Below are positions 19,131 to 27,296 of a stretch of DNA of 32,353 nucleotides, piece after piece (position 1 is the stretch's first letter; each line of letters opens with the position of its first letter). This DNA comes from Acidobacteriota bacterium (lineage in GTDB: Bacteria; Acidobacteriota; Terriglobia; Terriglobales; Acidobacteriaceae). The notes beneath the pieces were generated by a model that saw nothing but the letters and a program-made list of their open reading frames with translations, was not told where the DNA came from and did not search any database. Location: assembly GCA_021806005.1 (NCBI GenBank), contig JAJZDM010000033.1, positions 1 through 32,353 of the forward strand, read 5' to 3'. The translations under genes were made by a program, and so were the position numbers.

Positions 19131-19479
19131 TCTTCAAAGGCTTGCTGCAGGCTGGGTGAGGCCTCGCCCAGCGGGGTGTCAATTTCGCTGGAGACCTTAG
19201 TCTACGGCAACTCCCGCGCCATCACGTCCAGTGTGGTCTTGCACCAGATCGCGGCCTCCGCCTGCCTGTGTCGGCTTGCGTAAGCTGATCCGGGAAAACA
19301 CTTCGGCAATCGTCCGGTCTACCGCTCGCCGCAGACCCGTCCAGCTCACCACGTCATTCGATGCGCCGTCCCCGCCTGGGATTCACCTGTGCCGGAGGCA
19401 GGGATTCCCCCGGCGGGCATCCCTGGCTCCCCGCTCTCCGCGGACGTCTCTGGCTGCGCTTCTCGTCGCCCTGCCCTGC
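19131..19479 (-). other. Gap between hemB and lpd with two stem-loops
   Basis: No gene is supported. An imperfect hairpin (19394-19405 with 19419-19430; seven pairs, one mismatch, four pairs; 13-base loop) lies about 50 bases after hemB and has no U-run, so it is only a possible terminator. A second, compact hairpin (19151-19172, GCTGGG/CCCAGC outer arms with GAGGCCTC centre) lies about 20 bases before the lpd start and would be in its leader. A + strand frame crossing here is a shadow of lpd and hemB. Confidence 0.4.
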
Positions 19480-20466
19480 TTACAGCAGCCCGGCGGCGTC
19501 CTTGGCAAAGTAGGTGACGATGAAGTCGGCGCCGGCGCGGCGAATGCCCAGCAGACTCTCCAACATGGCGCGCTCCGGCTCCAGCCAGCCGCGCTGGAAA
19601 GCGGCGTGCAGCATCGAGTACTCGCCCGAGACCTGGTAGGCCCCCATCGGCAGGTCGAAGCGATTGCGCGCCTCGCGAATCACGTCCAGATAGGGCATGG
19701 CGGGCTTCATTAACAGCATATCCGCGCCCTCGGCGATGTCCTGCTCGATCTCCCGCATCGCCTCGCGCAGGTTCGCCGCATCCATCTGGTAGGTGCGGCG
19801 GTCGCCAAACTGCGGCGCGGACCCGGCGGCCTCGCGGAAGGGCCCATAGAAGGCTGAGGCAAACTTGGAGGCGTAGCTGAGGATGGGCGTATTGGCCCTG
19901 CCCGCCTCGTCCAGGGCGGAACGGATCGCTCCCACACGGCCATCCATCATATCGCTCGGTGCAACCACATCCGCCCCGGCCTGGGCCAGCGAAACCGCGG
20001 TCGCCGCCAGCAGGGCTACGCTGGGATCGTTGTCCACCACAAAACTCTCCCCCACCCGGTTCACCACCCCACAGTGGCCGTGGGAGGTGTACTCACACAG
20101 GCAGACGTCTGCCATCACGACCAGGGAACCAGCCGCCGGGCTCTTCTTAATGGTCCTCAGGCCGCGCTGGACGATGCCGTCCTCCGCCCAGGCCCCGCTG
20201 CCCTCTTCGTCCTTCGCGTCCGGAACACCGAAGAGAAGTACACCTCCGATGCCCAGTGCCGCGCAGGCCTCGACCTCCTTCAACGCCTCGTCGATGGAGA
20301 GATTGAACACCCCGGGCATGCTGCCAATCGCGCGCCGGACCCCCACGCCTTCGCAGAGAAATAGAGGGTAGATCAGGGCAGAGGGTTCCAGGCGCGTCTC
20401 CCGGACGAGGGACCGCAGGGCGGCCGAAGAACGCAGACGGCGGAGGCGGGTAGCAGGAAAGTTCAT
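19480..20466 (-). CDS. hemB: Delta-aminolevulinic acid dehydratase (porphobilinogen synthase)
   Basis: Condenses two 5-aminolevulinate molecules into porphobilinogen in heme biosynthesis. The 328-residue protein has the metal-binding cysteines in [14 protein letters not shown] (zinc-type), the Schiff-base lysines in [14 protein letters not shown] and [13 protein letters not shown], and [15 protein letters not shown], all typical. Length is normal. The neighbouring respiratory cluster encodes at least nine heme sites, so heme supply fits the context, though the genes are on opposite strands. Its start is 101 bases from that of mutS2, which is divergent. A TAAAAT box six bases before the ATG may make the mRNA leaderless. 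Confidence 0.95.
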   Translation of the reverse strand: MNFPATRLRRLRSSAALRSLVRETRLEPSALIYPLFLCEGVGVRRAIGSMPGVFNLSIDEALKEVEACAALGIGGVLLFGVPDAKDEEGSGAWAEDGIVQRGLRTIKKSPAAGSLVVMADVCLCEYTSHGHCGVVNRVGESFVVDNDPSVALLAATAVSLAQAGADVVAPSDMMDGRVGAIRSALDEAGRANTPILSYASKFASAFYGPFREAAGSAPQFGDRRTYQMDAANLREAMREIEQDIAEGADMLLMKPAMPYLDVIREARNRFDLPMGAYQVSGEYSMLHAAFQRGWLEPERAMLESLLGIRRAGADFIVTYFAKDAAGLL

Positions 20467-20473
20467 GGCTCCA

Positions 20474-20479
20474 TTTTAT
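20474..20479 (-). promoter_or_regulatory. Candidate -10 box just before hemB
   Basis: TAAAAT on the minus strand (5 of 6 match) ends six bases before the hemB ATG, so transcription would begin at or next to the start codon. The same region can form a hairpin (GGCTCC/GGAGCC, 20467-20488). No good -35 is seen. Confidence 0.3.
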
Positions 20480-20567
20480 GGCGGAGCCGGCTGCCGGTCG
20501 GTAGCGCCGATCACACCCTCGCAACCTGCCCGGCGCCTCTCCTCCGCGTACCCCGATCCCTGCCCGT

Positions 20568-23183
20568 ATGCTTAAGGTTGTGGCCTCCCCATCCCCCAAT
20601 CCGCCCGTTCCCTGCGTACCGCTCCCGGCACGGCTGGCCGAGACCAGCGGTGCCGCGCTGCAATGGGCTGAGCTGATCCGCTACATCTCTGGTCATGCGC
20701 AGTCGGAGCTCGGCAGGCGCCACCTGCTGGCCATGGAACCATCCTCCGATCCCGCCTGGATCGAGCAGCAACAGCAGCGCAACGCCGAGATGCAGCAGCG
20801 TATCGCCGGGGGCAGCTTTGACTTTCACGGGATCTTCGATGCCACAGAGCTATTGAATCAGGCGCGCATCGAGGGTGCGGCCCTGGAGGCCGGGCAGATC
20901 CGCGCGCTGCTCAGGCACGCCGAGCGCGTGGAGACGTGGCGACGTCAGGTGCTCTCGCCGGACGAGGGCGCACAGCCTGGCGAGTTCCCGGCCTCCGGCC
21001 CCTCCTCCGGTCTGCGCGAACTCACCCTACCGCTCGCGCCGCATGACCTGGGGAACCTCCTCCGCTCGCTCACCGGCAAGATCGAACCCGACGGCAGCCT
21101 CAGCGATGATGCGTCCCCGGAGCTGCGCAGCATCCGCAGAACCCTGGAGCAGCAGCACCGGGCGATTCAGACCAGCCTGCGCCGAGCCTTGGCCAGACTC
21201 TCGGAGGACGGAAGCGCGCAGGAGGCCTTGATCACCGTCCGCGGCGAGCGCTTCGTCATCCCCGTCAAAGCCGAGTTCAAGCGCCGGGTTGGGGGAGTGG
21301 TCCACGGTTCCAGCTCCACCGGCCAGACGGTGTTCATCGAACCCTTGGAGACCATCGAGCACAATAATGAGCTGGCTAGGCTGCTCGATGAGGAGCAGGC
21401 TGAGATTCATCGCATCCTCGTCTCCATGACGCGCACCGTGGCCGCAAACGCCGAGGCCCTGCTGCTGGGCGCCCAGGTGTTGGCCCAGGCCGACGCCCAC
21501 CAGGCGATCGCCCGCGTGGCGGCGGAGTTTTCCTGGGTGCGGCCAGTTCTTCACCCTGCCAGCGAGCTCTTGTCCGTGGAAGCCCCAAACTCAACAGCCG
21601 CCGAGAGTTCGGAGTCCGACCGCCTCTTCGAGCTTCAGGAAGCTCGCCATCCGCTGCTCGACCTTCGTCTCCGCTCCCAGGGAGCGAAGATCGTTCCTCT
21701 CACCCTCGCCCTGCCTGTCGGAAAGAGACAGATGATCGTTAGCGGACCCAACACCGGCGGCAAGACCGTGGCGCTCAAAACGGCCGGGCTGCTGGCCCAG
21801 ATGGCGCAGGCCGGAATGCCGGTGCCCGCCCGCAGTGCAAGCCTGCCGTTGTTCACCGCCATCTACGCCGACATCGGCGATGCGCAGTCCATCGAGCGCA
21901 ACCTCTCCACCTTCTCAGCGCACGTCATGCATCTCGAGCGCATCGCCCAGCGCGCGGATGCGCGTTCGCTGGTGCTGCTCGATGAGCTGGGATCGGCCAC
22001 CGATCCCGAGGAGGGCGCGGCTCTGGCCGTCGCCGTCGCCGAACACTTCCTGAACCGCCGTGCCTGGTGCATCATTACCACCCACCTAACCTCGTTGAAG
22101 GTCTACGCTGCCAAGCATGGCGGCCTGCCTGGAGAGACCGGTGTGGTAAATGCAGCCGTCGGCTTCGATGAAGCGACGATGTCCCCGACCTATCAGCTTC
22201 GCCTGGGTGTGCCGGGAGCCTCGGCGGGTCTGAACATCGCCGCTCGGCTGGGGCTGGATCCGGCGATTGTGGCCCATGCCCGCGCCCAGATGACCTCCCA
22301 GCAGGTGGATATCGGCAGGTTTCTCGATGAGCTGCACGCGCAGCTCACCGCGGCCGCAGCGGAGCGCGAGCGCCTTGCGACCGCCGAGCGCGCCCTGGCC
22401 AGGGAACGCCTGCGCCTGGAGCAGGAAGGACGCGCCGAGCAGCAGGCGCGTACCCGCGAACTCGAGCGCCAACTCAAGGAGCTCATCGAGGCCTTCGAGG
22501 CGCAACTGCGCGATACCGTCAAGGCCATCGGCGACAAGACCGTCGCCCAGAAGATCGCGCGCGACGCCGCCCTGCGCGTCGCCCGCCTCAAGCGCGAGTT
22601 CTCCGAGCAGTTTCAAAGTACGGTGGTGGCCCACCAGGAGTCCGCCCCGAACCTCGCCGGGGAGAGCAAACCGACCGAACGACAAGATGAGCCTCAGGCC
22701 GGGGACCTCGTCCGGCTCCGTTCCCTGAACCGCGAAGGCCGCGTGGTCCGGGTGCTGGACCGCAAAACGCTCGAGGTGGCCGTCGGACCGATGAAGATGC
22801 GCGTCCGCCGGAACGATGTCGCCGAGGTGGTCGCCCACTCCGCCAGCCGCAACGATGGGTCAGGCTCGCACAGCCTTGCCTCTCAGGGAGCCCGGCGGGG
22901 CGGCGTTACCGTCTCCACCGCCGCCGACTCCGACTACATCAGCGCTGAGATCAACGTCATCGGCCGAACCGCCGATGAAGCGGAGAGCGAGGTCGAGCGG
23001 TTCATCGAAAGAGCCTTTCTCGCCGGACTGCCCCGCGTTCGCGTGGTCCATGGAGTCGGCATGGGGATCCTCCGGCGCACGCTTCGCGAGTTTCTGCGCC
23101 AGCATCCCCATGTCACCGCCGTCTCTGAACCTCCCTACAACGAAGGCGGCCAGGGCGCGACGCTGGTCGAGCTTCGGCAGTAG
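20568..23183 (+). CDS. mutS2: MutS2 family protein (DNA mismatch/recombination or ribosome-rescue ATPase with Smr domain)
   Basis: 871-residue MutS-like ATPase without the mismatch-recognition domain. MutS2 proteins suppress homologous recombination in some bacteria and split collided ribosomes in others. Visible features: N-terminal helical core and clamp, ATPase with Walker A GPNTGGKT (about 393-400), Walker B LVLLDELGSATDPEEG (about 468), HLTSLK, a long coiled coil (about 585-690), a KOW-like segment (AGDLVRLRSLNREGRV) and a C-terminal Smr domain. The Smr domain keeps VHGVGMG (from about 827) but its first motif reads INVIGR (from 795) in place of the usual LDLRG. Start is ATG 20568, with little Shine-Dalgarno sequence; GTG 20580 is possible. 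No hairpin terminator follows. Confidence 0.93.
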   Translation: MLKVVASPSPNPPVPCVPLPARLAETSGAALQWAELIRYISGHAQSELGRRHLLAMEPSSDPAWIEQQQQRNAEMQQRIAGGSFDFHGIFDATELLNQARIEGAALEAGQIRALLRHAERVETWRRQVLSPDEGAQPGEFPASGPSSGLRELTLPLAPHDLGNLLRSLTGKIEPDGSLSDDASPELRSIRRTLEQQHRAIQTSLRRALARLSEDGSAQEALITVRGERFVIPVKAEFKRRVGGVVHGSSSTGQTVFIEPLETIEHNNELARLLDEEQAEIHRILVSMTRTVAANAEALLLGAQVLAQADAHQAIARVAAEFSWVRPVLHPASELLSVEAPNSTAAESSESDRLFELQEARHPLLDLRLRSQGAKIVPLTLALPVGKRQMIVSGPNTGGKTVALKTAGLLAQMAQAGMPVPARSASLPLFTAIYADIGDAQSIERNLSTFSAHVMHLERIAQRADARSLVLLDELGSATDPEEGAALAVAVAEHFLNRRAWCIITTHLTSLKVYAAKHGGLPGETGVVNAAVGFDEATMSPTYQLRLGVPGASAGLNIAARLGLDPAIVAHARAQMTSQQVDIGRFLDELHAQLTAAAAERERLATAERALARERLRLEQEGRAEQQARTRELERQLKELIEAFEAQLRDTVKAIGDKTVAQKIARDAALRVARLKREFSEQFQSTVVAHQESAPNLAGESKPTERQDEPQAGDLVRLRSLNREGRVVRVLDRKTLEVAVGPMKMRVRRNDVAEVVAHSASRNDGSGSHSLASQGARRGGVTVSTAADSDYISAEINVIGRTADEAESEVERFIERAFLAGLPRVRVVHGVGMGILRRTLREFLRQHPHVTAVSEPPYNEGGQGATLVELRQ

Positions 23184-23213
23184 CGACCTCCTGCCAGCCA
23201 TTGGATTGAGGGA

Positions 23214-23594
23214 TTACTCTTTTGATTCCATTGGTCTTATAGCAAATGCAGGGTGGTATCCCCGTTCAACCATCCCTTTTTGGCCGTTCGCTGCAAAATA
23301 TCCCCGTTCACTGCTTTGATAACGACTTGCGCCCCCTGATCCTCCTAAGCTGTAGGCGTAGTCGGATGCGGTCCGGATCTTCTCGCCTTCGCCTGAGATC
23401 CGACTCAGGACTCTGGCCCCGCACTCCGGGTGAACAGTCCAGGTCAGAGGTTCGGGCAGATAGCCAGGACCGGCAGTCTGAGCATCTCGAGTCTCCGCTA
23501 GGGCGAAGTTGCCATAGGAGGCTCCAAAGCAAGCAATCAGGGCAACCAGGCCAAGGCAAGCAGTGTCTGGTAACCGGCGATGCCCGTCAGTCAC
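23214..23594 (-). CDS. Possible small secreted protein, unrecognised
   Basis: A 126-codon frame from GTG 23594. The beginning resembles a signal peptide: basic VTDGHRR, hydrophobic LGLVALIACFGASYG, then FALA-ET as a possible cleavage site. The mature part has a Ser/Gly stretch and two copies of ERGY spaced 14 residues apart, which come from the 12-base DNA repeat. Third-position GC is weaker than in the neighbouring genes, no good ribosome binding site is seen, and no family is recognised, so the frame may be chance. It would be divergent from the radical SAM gene. Confidence 0.22.
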   Translation of the reverse strand: MTDGHRRLPDTACLGLVALIACFGASYGNFALAETRDAQTAGPGYLPEPLTWTVHPECGARVLSRISGEGEKIRTASDYAYSLGGSGGASRYQSSERGYFAANGQKGMVERGYHPAFAIRPMESKE

Positions 23595-23675
23595 TCGAGC
23601 GTCTCCGTTTGAACCGTCGCCGTTCGATTTTGTAGGACCAAGCACTGACCGCGCTGATCGTCGCGGAGAACCTTC

Positions 23676-23682
23676 AGGAGGT
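23676..23682 (+). promoter_or_regulatory. Near-perfect ribosome binding site of the radical SAM gene
   Basis: AGGAGGT lies seven bases before the ATG at 23690, the strongest Shine-Dalgarno match I found in the window. It fixes the start and suggests high expression. Confidence 0.85.
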
Positions 23683-23689
23683 ACGAAAG

Positions 23690-25792
23690 ATGGGAAAGGC
23701 AACAAAGCTCTTAGAAAAAGGCATCGTTGTGGGCGCCAGGAGCGCCTGGGCAGTGTTTAGCCGGCTGAACTCCATCAGCCCCAATGAGAGCTTTACCCCG
23801 AAGTGGTCGGATAAGCCGCTGCTCAAGTCGTACCAGAAGGAGAAGCCACCCCTGGGCTGGCCACGCACCACCGACTCCCTCTGTCCCAAATGCGTTCCGC
23901 AGATCCGCAAACAGATTGTGGATGGCAAGCTCCCTCACGAGATTCTGCTGAATGAGAAGGTAGGAGAGATCAAGGCGCAGATCATCGAGCGGGACGGCAA
24001 GATCCTGATGGTGAAGGACTGTCCGATCCACGGTCACTTTGAAGATGTGATGTCCATCGATCCTCCCATGATGAAGCATCTGGAGGATGTCTTCCCAGGC
24101 CGTGACATCCGTGCCCACAACGACAGCAAGCTTCACAATCACGGCACTTCGACGGTAACCCACGGCCGCGGCGCTGTGCTGACCATCGACCTCACCAACC
24201 GCTGCAACATGATGTGCGACCCCTGCTTCATGGATGCCAACCAGGTGGGCTTCGTGCATGAACTGACCTGGGATGAGATCAAGACCATGCTGGACAACGC
24301 CATCACCATCAAGCCCAGGCGGCAGATGTCGGTGCAGTTCTCCGGCGGCGAACCCACGCTGAGCCCGTACTTCCTGGACGCTGTAGCCTATGCCCGCAAG
24401 GTGGGCTACAACTCCGTACAGGCAGCCACCAACGGGATTGAGTTCGCCAAGTCCAAAGAGTTCGCCAAAGCAGCCGCCGAAGCCGGCCTGCGCTACGCCT
24501 ACCTGCAGTTTGACGGCATCGGCAACGCGGCCAACTCGCACCGCAAGGTGGGCAACGCCTTTGACGTAAAGCTGCAGGCGATCCACAACCTGCATGAGGC
24601 CGGTGTGGATATCGTTCCGGTTACGACTATCGTCAACGGAATCAACAACGAGCAGGTGGGGCGCATCATCGAGTTCGCGATGGACAACCCCAAGAAGATC
24701 AACTTCCTCTCCTTCCAGCCCGTCAGCTTCACCGGCCGCGATGAGGATATCTCCGACGAGCGCCGCGCAGCGCAGCGCTATACCCTCTCGCATATGGCGC
24801 ATGACGTCCGCAACCAGACGGGGCTTGGCGAGAGCACACGAGATTGGTTCCCCATCAGCTTCATGTCCACCTTCACGGACTGGGCTGACCTGGTGCACGG
24901 ACCCAACAACGAGTGGGGCCAACTCTCCTGCGGATGCCATCCCAACTGCGGCATCGGTATGGCCCTGATGATCGATAAGGAGACCAAGGAAGCCGTGCCG
25001 GTTACGGCCTTCCTGAACGCTCCCCAGCTTGCCAAGGATATCGCGCGGGTCAACGATGCGTCCCGCGGCAAGTTCTTCACCATCCTGGGCGGCTCCCTGG
25101 CCCTGATCCGCAACTATGAGCCCTCCAAAGCCCCCAAGCACTTCAGCATCTTTGCTCTGCTGGCCAAGTTCGATAAGGCCTTTGGAGCCAGCGGACGTTC
25201 CTATGGCAAGGTCACCGCGGACCGCACCATGGAAGACATCCAGAAGCGCCGCGCGGATCGCTGGAACTTCCTGTTCATCGCCGGTATGTGGTTCCAGGAC
25301 CTCTTCAACTACGACTTCCGCCGCACCGAACAGTGCATCATCCCCTATGCCACTCAGGAGGGCGAGATCAGCTTCTGCGCCTACAACACCGGCATCGGCT
25401 GGCGCAACATCATTGAGAAGATGCACATGACTGCCTCGCTCACCAAGTGGTATGAGGAGCACGGTCGCCATGAGATCTTTGCGGGCGGCAAGAAGGTAGG
25501 CCTGGAGAAGCAGGAGAAGTACGATCTGGTGCTCAACCAGGAGCATGTGGATGCGGCCGCCAATGACACCTTCGACAAGTCCGGCATCGCCAAGAACGCG
25601 CGCGAGGAGAAACTCCGTGCGCGCGAGCAGAAGCTCAAGCAGGACGCCGAGAACGCCCGCATGGCTAAGCTGTACCGCAAGGAGATCCTGAAGGAGCAGG
25701 ACACTCCGGGGTTCGTCGCGCTCGGGGAGATCAGCGGAGCAAAACCCGCTGCTCAGCAGAAGGACGTCGAGGAGACCGTCGCCGGCGACTAA
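23690..25792 (+). CDS. Large radical SAM protein, tetraether/membrane-spanning-lipid-synthase-like
   Basis: 700-residue radical SAM enzyme. Its layout resembles the archaeal Tes/GrsA (MJ0619-type) family: an N-terminal CPKC (65-68) and a later DCPIHGHFEDV (C111, H114), which together look like a small metal-binding module; the SAM cluster motif CNMMCDPC (C172, C176, C179) after LTIDLTNR; QFSGGEPTLSP; and further cysteines in CGCHPNC (414-420) and at C549 and C563 that could bind auxiliary clusters. A charged helical tail (about 615-665) ends the protein. Family members couple lipid tails or make membrane-spanning lipids; Acidobacteria are known for iso-diabolic acid. That substrate is inferred here. 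It stands alone between a strong ribosome binding site and a strong terminator. Another radical SAM role cannot be excluded. Confidence 0.75.
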   Translation: MGKATKLLEKGIVVGARSAWAVFSRLNSISPNESFTPKWSDKPLLKSYQKEKPPLGWPRTTDSLCPKCVPQIRKQIVDGKLPHEILLNEKVGEIKAQIIERDGKILMVKDCPIHGHFEDVMSIDPPMMKHLEDVFPGRDIRAHNDSKLHNHGTSTVTHGRGAVLTIDLTNRCNMMCDPCFMDANQVGFVHELTWDEIKTMLDNAITIKPRRQMSVQFSGGEPTLSPYFLDAVAYARKVGYNSVQAATNGIEFAKSKEFAKAAAEAGLRYAYLQFDGIGNAANSHRKVGNAFDVKLQAIHNLHEAGVDIVPVTTIVNGINNEQVGRIIEFAMDNPKKINFLSFQPVSFTGRDEDISDERRAAQRYTLSHMAHDVRNQTGLGESTRDWFPISFMSTFTDWADLVHGPNNEWGQLSCGCHPNCGIGMALMIDKETKEAVPVTAFLNAPQLAKDIARVNDASRGKFFTILGGSLALIRNYEPSKAPKHFSIFALLAKFDKAFGASGRSYGKVTADRTMEDIQKRRADRWNFLFIAGMWFQDLFNYDFRRTEQCIIPYATQEGEISFCAYNTGIGWRNIIEKMHMTASLTKWYEEHGRHEIFAGGKKVGLEKQEKYDLVLNQEHVDAAANDTFDKSGIAKNAREEKLRAREQKLKQDAENARMAKLYRKEILKEQDTPGFVALGEISGAKPAAQQKDVEETVAGD

Positions 25793-25816
25793 CGCCCGGA
25801 CGATCCTGCAGAACTG

Positions 25817-25847
25817 AAGAGGCCGCCCACCCGGGCGGCCTCTTTTT
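25817..25847 (+). terminator. Intrinsic terminator after the radical SAM gene
   Basis: Arms GAGGCCGCCC (25819-25828) and GGGCGGCCTC (25833-25842) pair perfectly around the loop ACCC, extended by AA/TT, followed by five T residues (25843-25847). A textbook rho-independent terminator 25 bases after the stop codon. Confidence 0.93.
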
Positions 25848-25944
25848 ACGCCTTCCTGTTTTCGCGCCGCCATAGCGGATCTGCGGCACAACGATCCTGT
25901 AACGCCGCGCTCCAGCATCGGCAACGTTGCTTCTCTCTGCATCC

Positions 25945-27090
25945 TCAGTCGCCCTTCGCTCCTATCGCTGCGGCAGCGATCAGCGCGTCAAGCGCGGAGG
26001 TCTGGGTTGCTGCATCTGCCTGCCCGAAGGGCCCGGACCAGACCAGGCCAAACTGATTTCCAGGCCCCCGATCCTCCCTCCAAACCGCATCGGCATTGGT
26101 CTGAATGAACCGCGTCTCGTCAGGCTGCGGGGAGTACATGTCGAGCGCCATGAGATTGCGCAGAAAGATTCCCTTGAACTGGGTCCCATCGCCCCCGCAG
26201 TTGGGCTCGCAGGCATCATGCAGGACGCCGTTGCGATCCACAAGGCGTGTGACGGCGGCGCTGGCTATGCCTTGCGCCGTGCTGAGGAGCACTGGGCTGG
26301 AGTCCGCTTTGGAGAGCTCGACCAGTCCTCCCAACACCACTCCCTGGTTGTACGTCCAGGTCGTCCCGCTGTTGTTGCTGCACACCGCCTCTCCGGCGCT
26401 GTTGCGGTCAATCTTTAGCCCGTCGTTGATCAGATTCTTCGCGTTCACCATTCCGGAAGCGGCGAACCATTGCCATTCCCTGTTGGCCCACTTCAGATAT
26501 TCCTGGCGATGCCTCCGGTCGCGACTGGCCAGGTGCGCTGCCAGGGAGAGAAACAGCTCATTGGCTATGGCATTTTTGTACTGTCGTTTCTTGCTCCACC
26601 AGATGCCGCCGCCGCAGGTTGGATCCCAGCCGCCCTTCATGTTCTCGAAGATCGAACGCGCCATCTTCAGATAGGCTCGGCGGTGGGTCAGGTCCCAGGC
26701 ATCCACCCAGGCCAGCCCCCACCATCCCTCATCATCGTAGAAGTTGTTAAGAAAGCTGGGGCTCTTCTTCTGCGCTTGGGTAAAGGTTGTGGCAATCACC
26801 TTGTTGTACTTCCGGGTCTGCTTCAAGCGAGCGTAATCAACAAGGACCGTGACGGAGTTCGCCGCATTCCACCAGCCGGTGGTACGGTACAGACCCGTCG
26901 CAGGGTCATACCATCCCTGCAAAGTCACAATCCCATCTCCCGAACGATCCAGAAACGGGGAGGCGGACTGCTTCCCCAGCGTCTGCGCCGCGCCACCAAC
27001 CGGCGTGGACATTATGACGGCTGCAATCAGAAGCAATCCAGCCCAGCCAATGGAGCTGCGCACAGGGGCCCTGCCACCGTTTCTCATCAT
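25945..27090 (-). CDS. Secreted GH76 family endo-alpha-1,6-mannanase
   Basis: Glycoside hydrolase expected to cut the alpha-1,6-mannose backbone of fungal or bacterial mannans. 381 residues from ATG 27090: a signal peptide (hydrophobic GWAGLLLIAAVIMSTPVGG, then AAQ) and a single (alpha/alpha)6 domain. The catalytic pair is D119-D120 in NNFYDDEGWWGLAW; other family hallmarks are TCGGGIWWS, YKNAIANELFLSLAAHLA and TWTYNQGVVLGGL. The longer frame (from 27132) is rejected because GGGAG lies five bases before ATG 27090 and gives a normal signal peptide. Paired with GH125 on the same strand it forms an endo/exo mannan system. No transporter or polysaccharide-binding gene is in view. Confidence 0.88.
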   Translation of the reverse strand: MMRNGGRAPVRSSIGWAGLLLIAAVIMSTPVGGAAQTLGKQSASPFLDRSGDGIVTLQGWYDPATGLYRTTGWWNAANSVTVLVDYARLKQTRKYNKVIATTFTQAQKKSPSFLNNFYDDEGWWGLAWVDAWDLTHRRAYLKMARSIFENMKGGWDPTCGGGIWWSKKRQYKNAIANELFLSLAAHLASRDRRHRQEYLKWANREWQWFAASGMVNAKNLINDGLKIDRNSAGEAVCSNNSGTTWTYNQGVVLGGLVELSKADSSPVLLSTAQGIASAAVTRLVDRNGVLHDACEPNCGGDGTQFKGIFLRNLMALDMYSPQPDETRFIQTNADAVWREDRGPGNQFGLVWSGPFGQADAATQTSALDALIAAAAIGAKGD

Positions 27091-27296
27091 TCCTGCTCCC
27101 TTCCAAAGACCCGTGAAGATACTCTGCCGCATCCTGACGTTGCATCAAGTCATCCAGTCAATCTCTCGTTGACGATTCCGCATCTTGCACAAAGGAACTC
27201 GTCATGTTGGCCCGGTAGCCTTGCGGCTGTAATGCCGCCATACGTACAACGTCATCTCCGCCGCGCGGACGCGCGCGCTCCCTGCACTCGGCACAC

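Larger units (their letters stand above)
23184..23689. other. Weakly coding gap between mutS2 and the radical SAM gene
   Basis: 506 bases with looser base composition than the neighbours. It contains the exact 12-base direct repeat TATCCCCGTTCA at 23257-23268 and 23299-23310 (42 bases apart), a possible minus-strand ORF described separately, and weak promoter-like elements for the radical SAM gene (TTGAAC at 23609-23614, TAGGAC at 23633-23638). No tRNA fold was found. The rest is unexplained. Confidence 0.45.

Noticed and set aside
17757-19283. 508-codon + strand frame over lpd
   Set aside because: Leu/His/Gln-rich shadow; the minus strand encodes a complete dihydrolipoyl dehydrogenase.
23257-23310. 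CRISPR-like repeat array
   Set aside because: Only two 12-base copies; too short and too few for CRISPR.
23184-23689. tRNA or small RNA gene in the gap
   Set aside because: I looked for T-arm and anticodon-arm patterns and found no consistent cloverleaf; the GTTCA matches are part of the 12-base repeat.
23711-25942. A 743-codon open frame antisense to the radical SAM gene
   Set aside because: It mirrors the sense gene's GC-rich codons, has no recognisable domain, and the sense gene has clear motifs, a ribosome binding site and a terminator.
27091-27132. Longer start for GH76
   Set aside because: The shorter start has a good ribosome binding site and a standard signal peptide.
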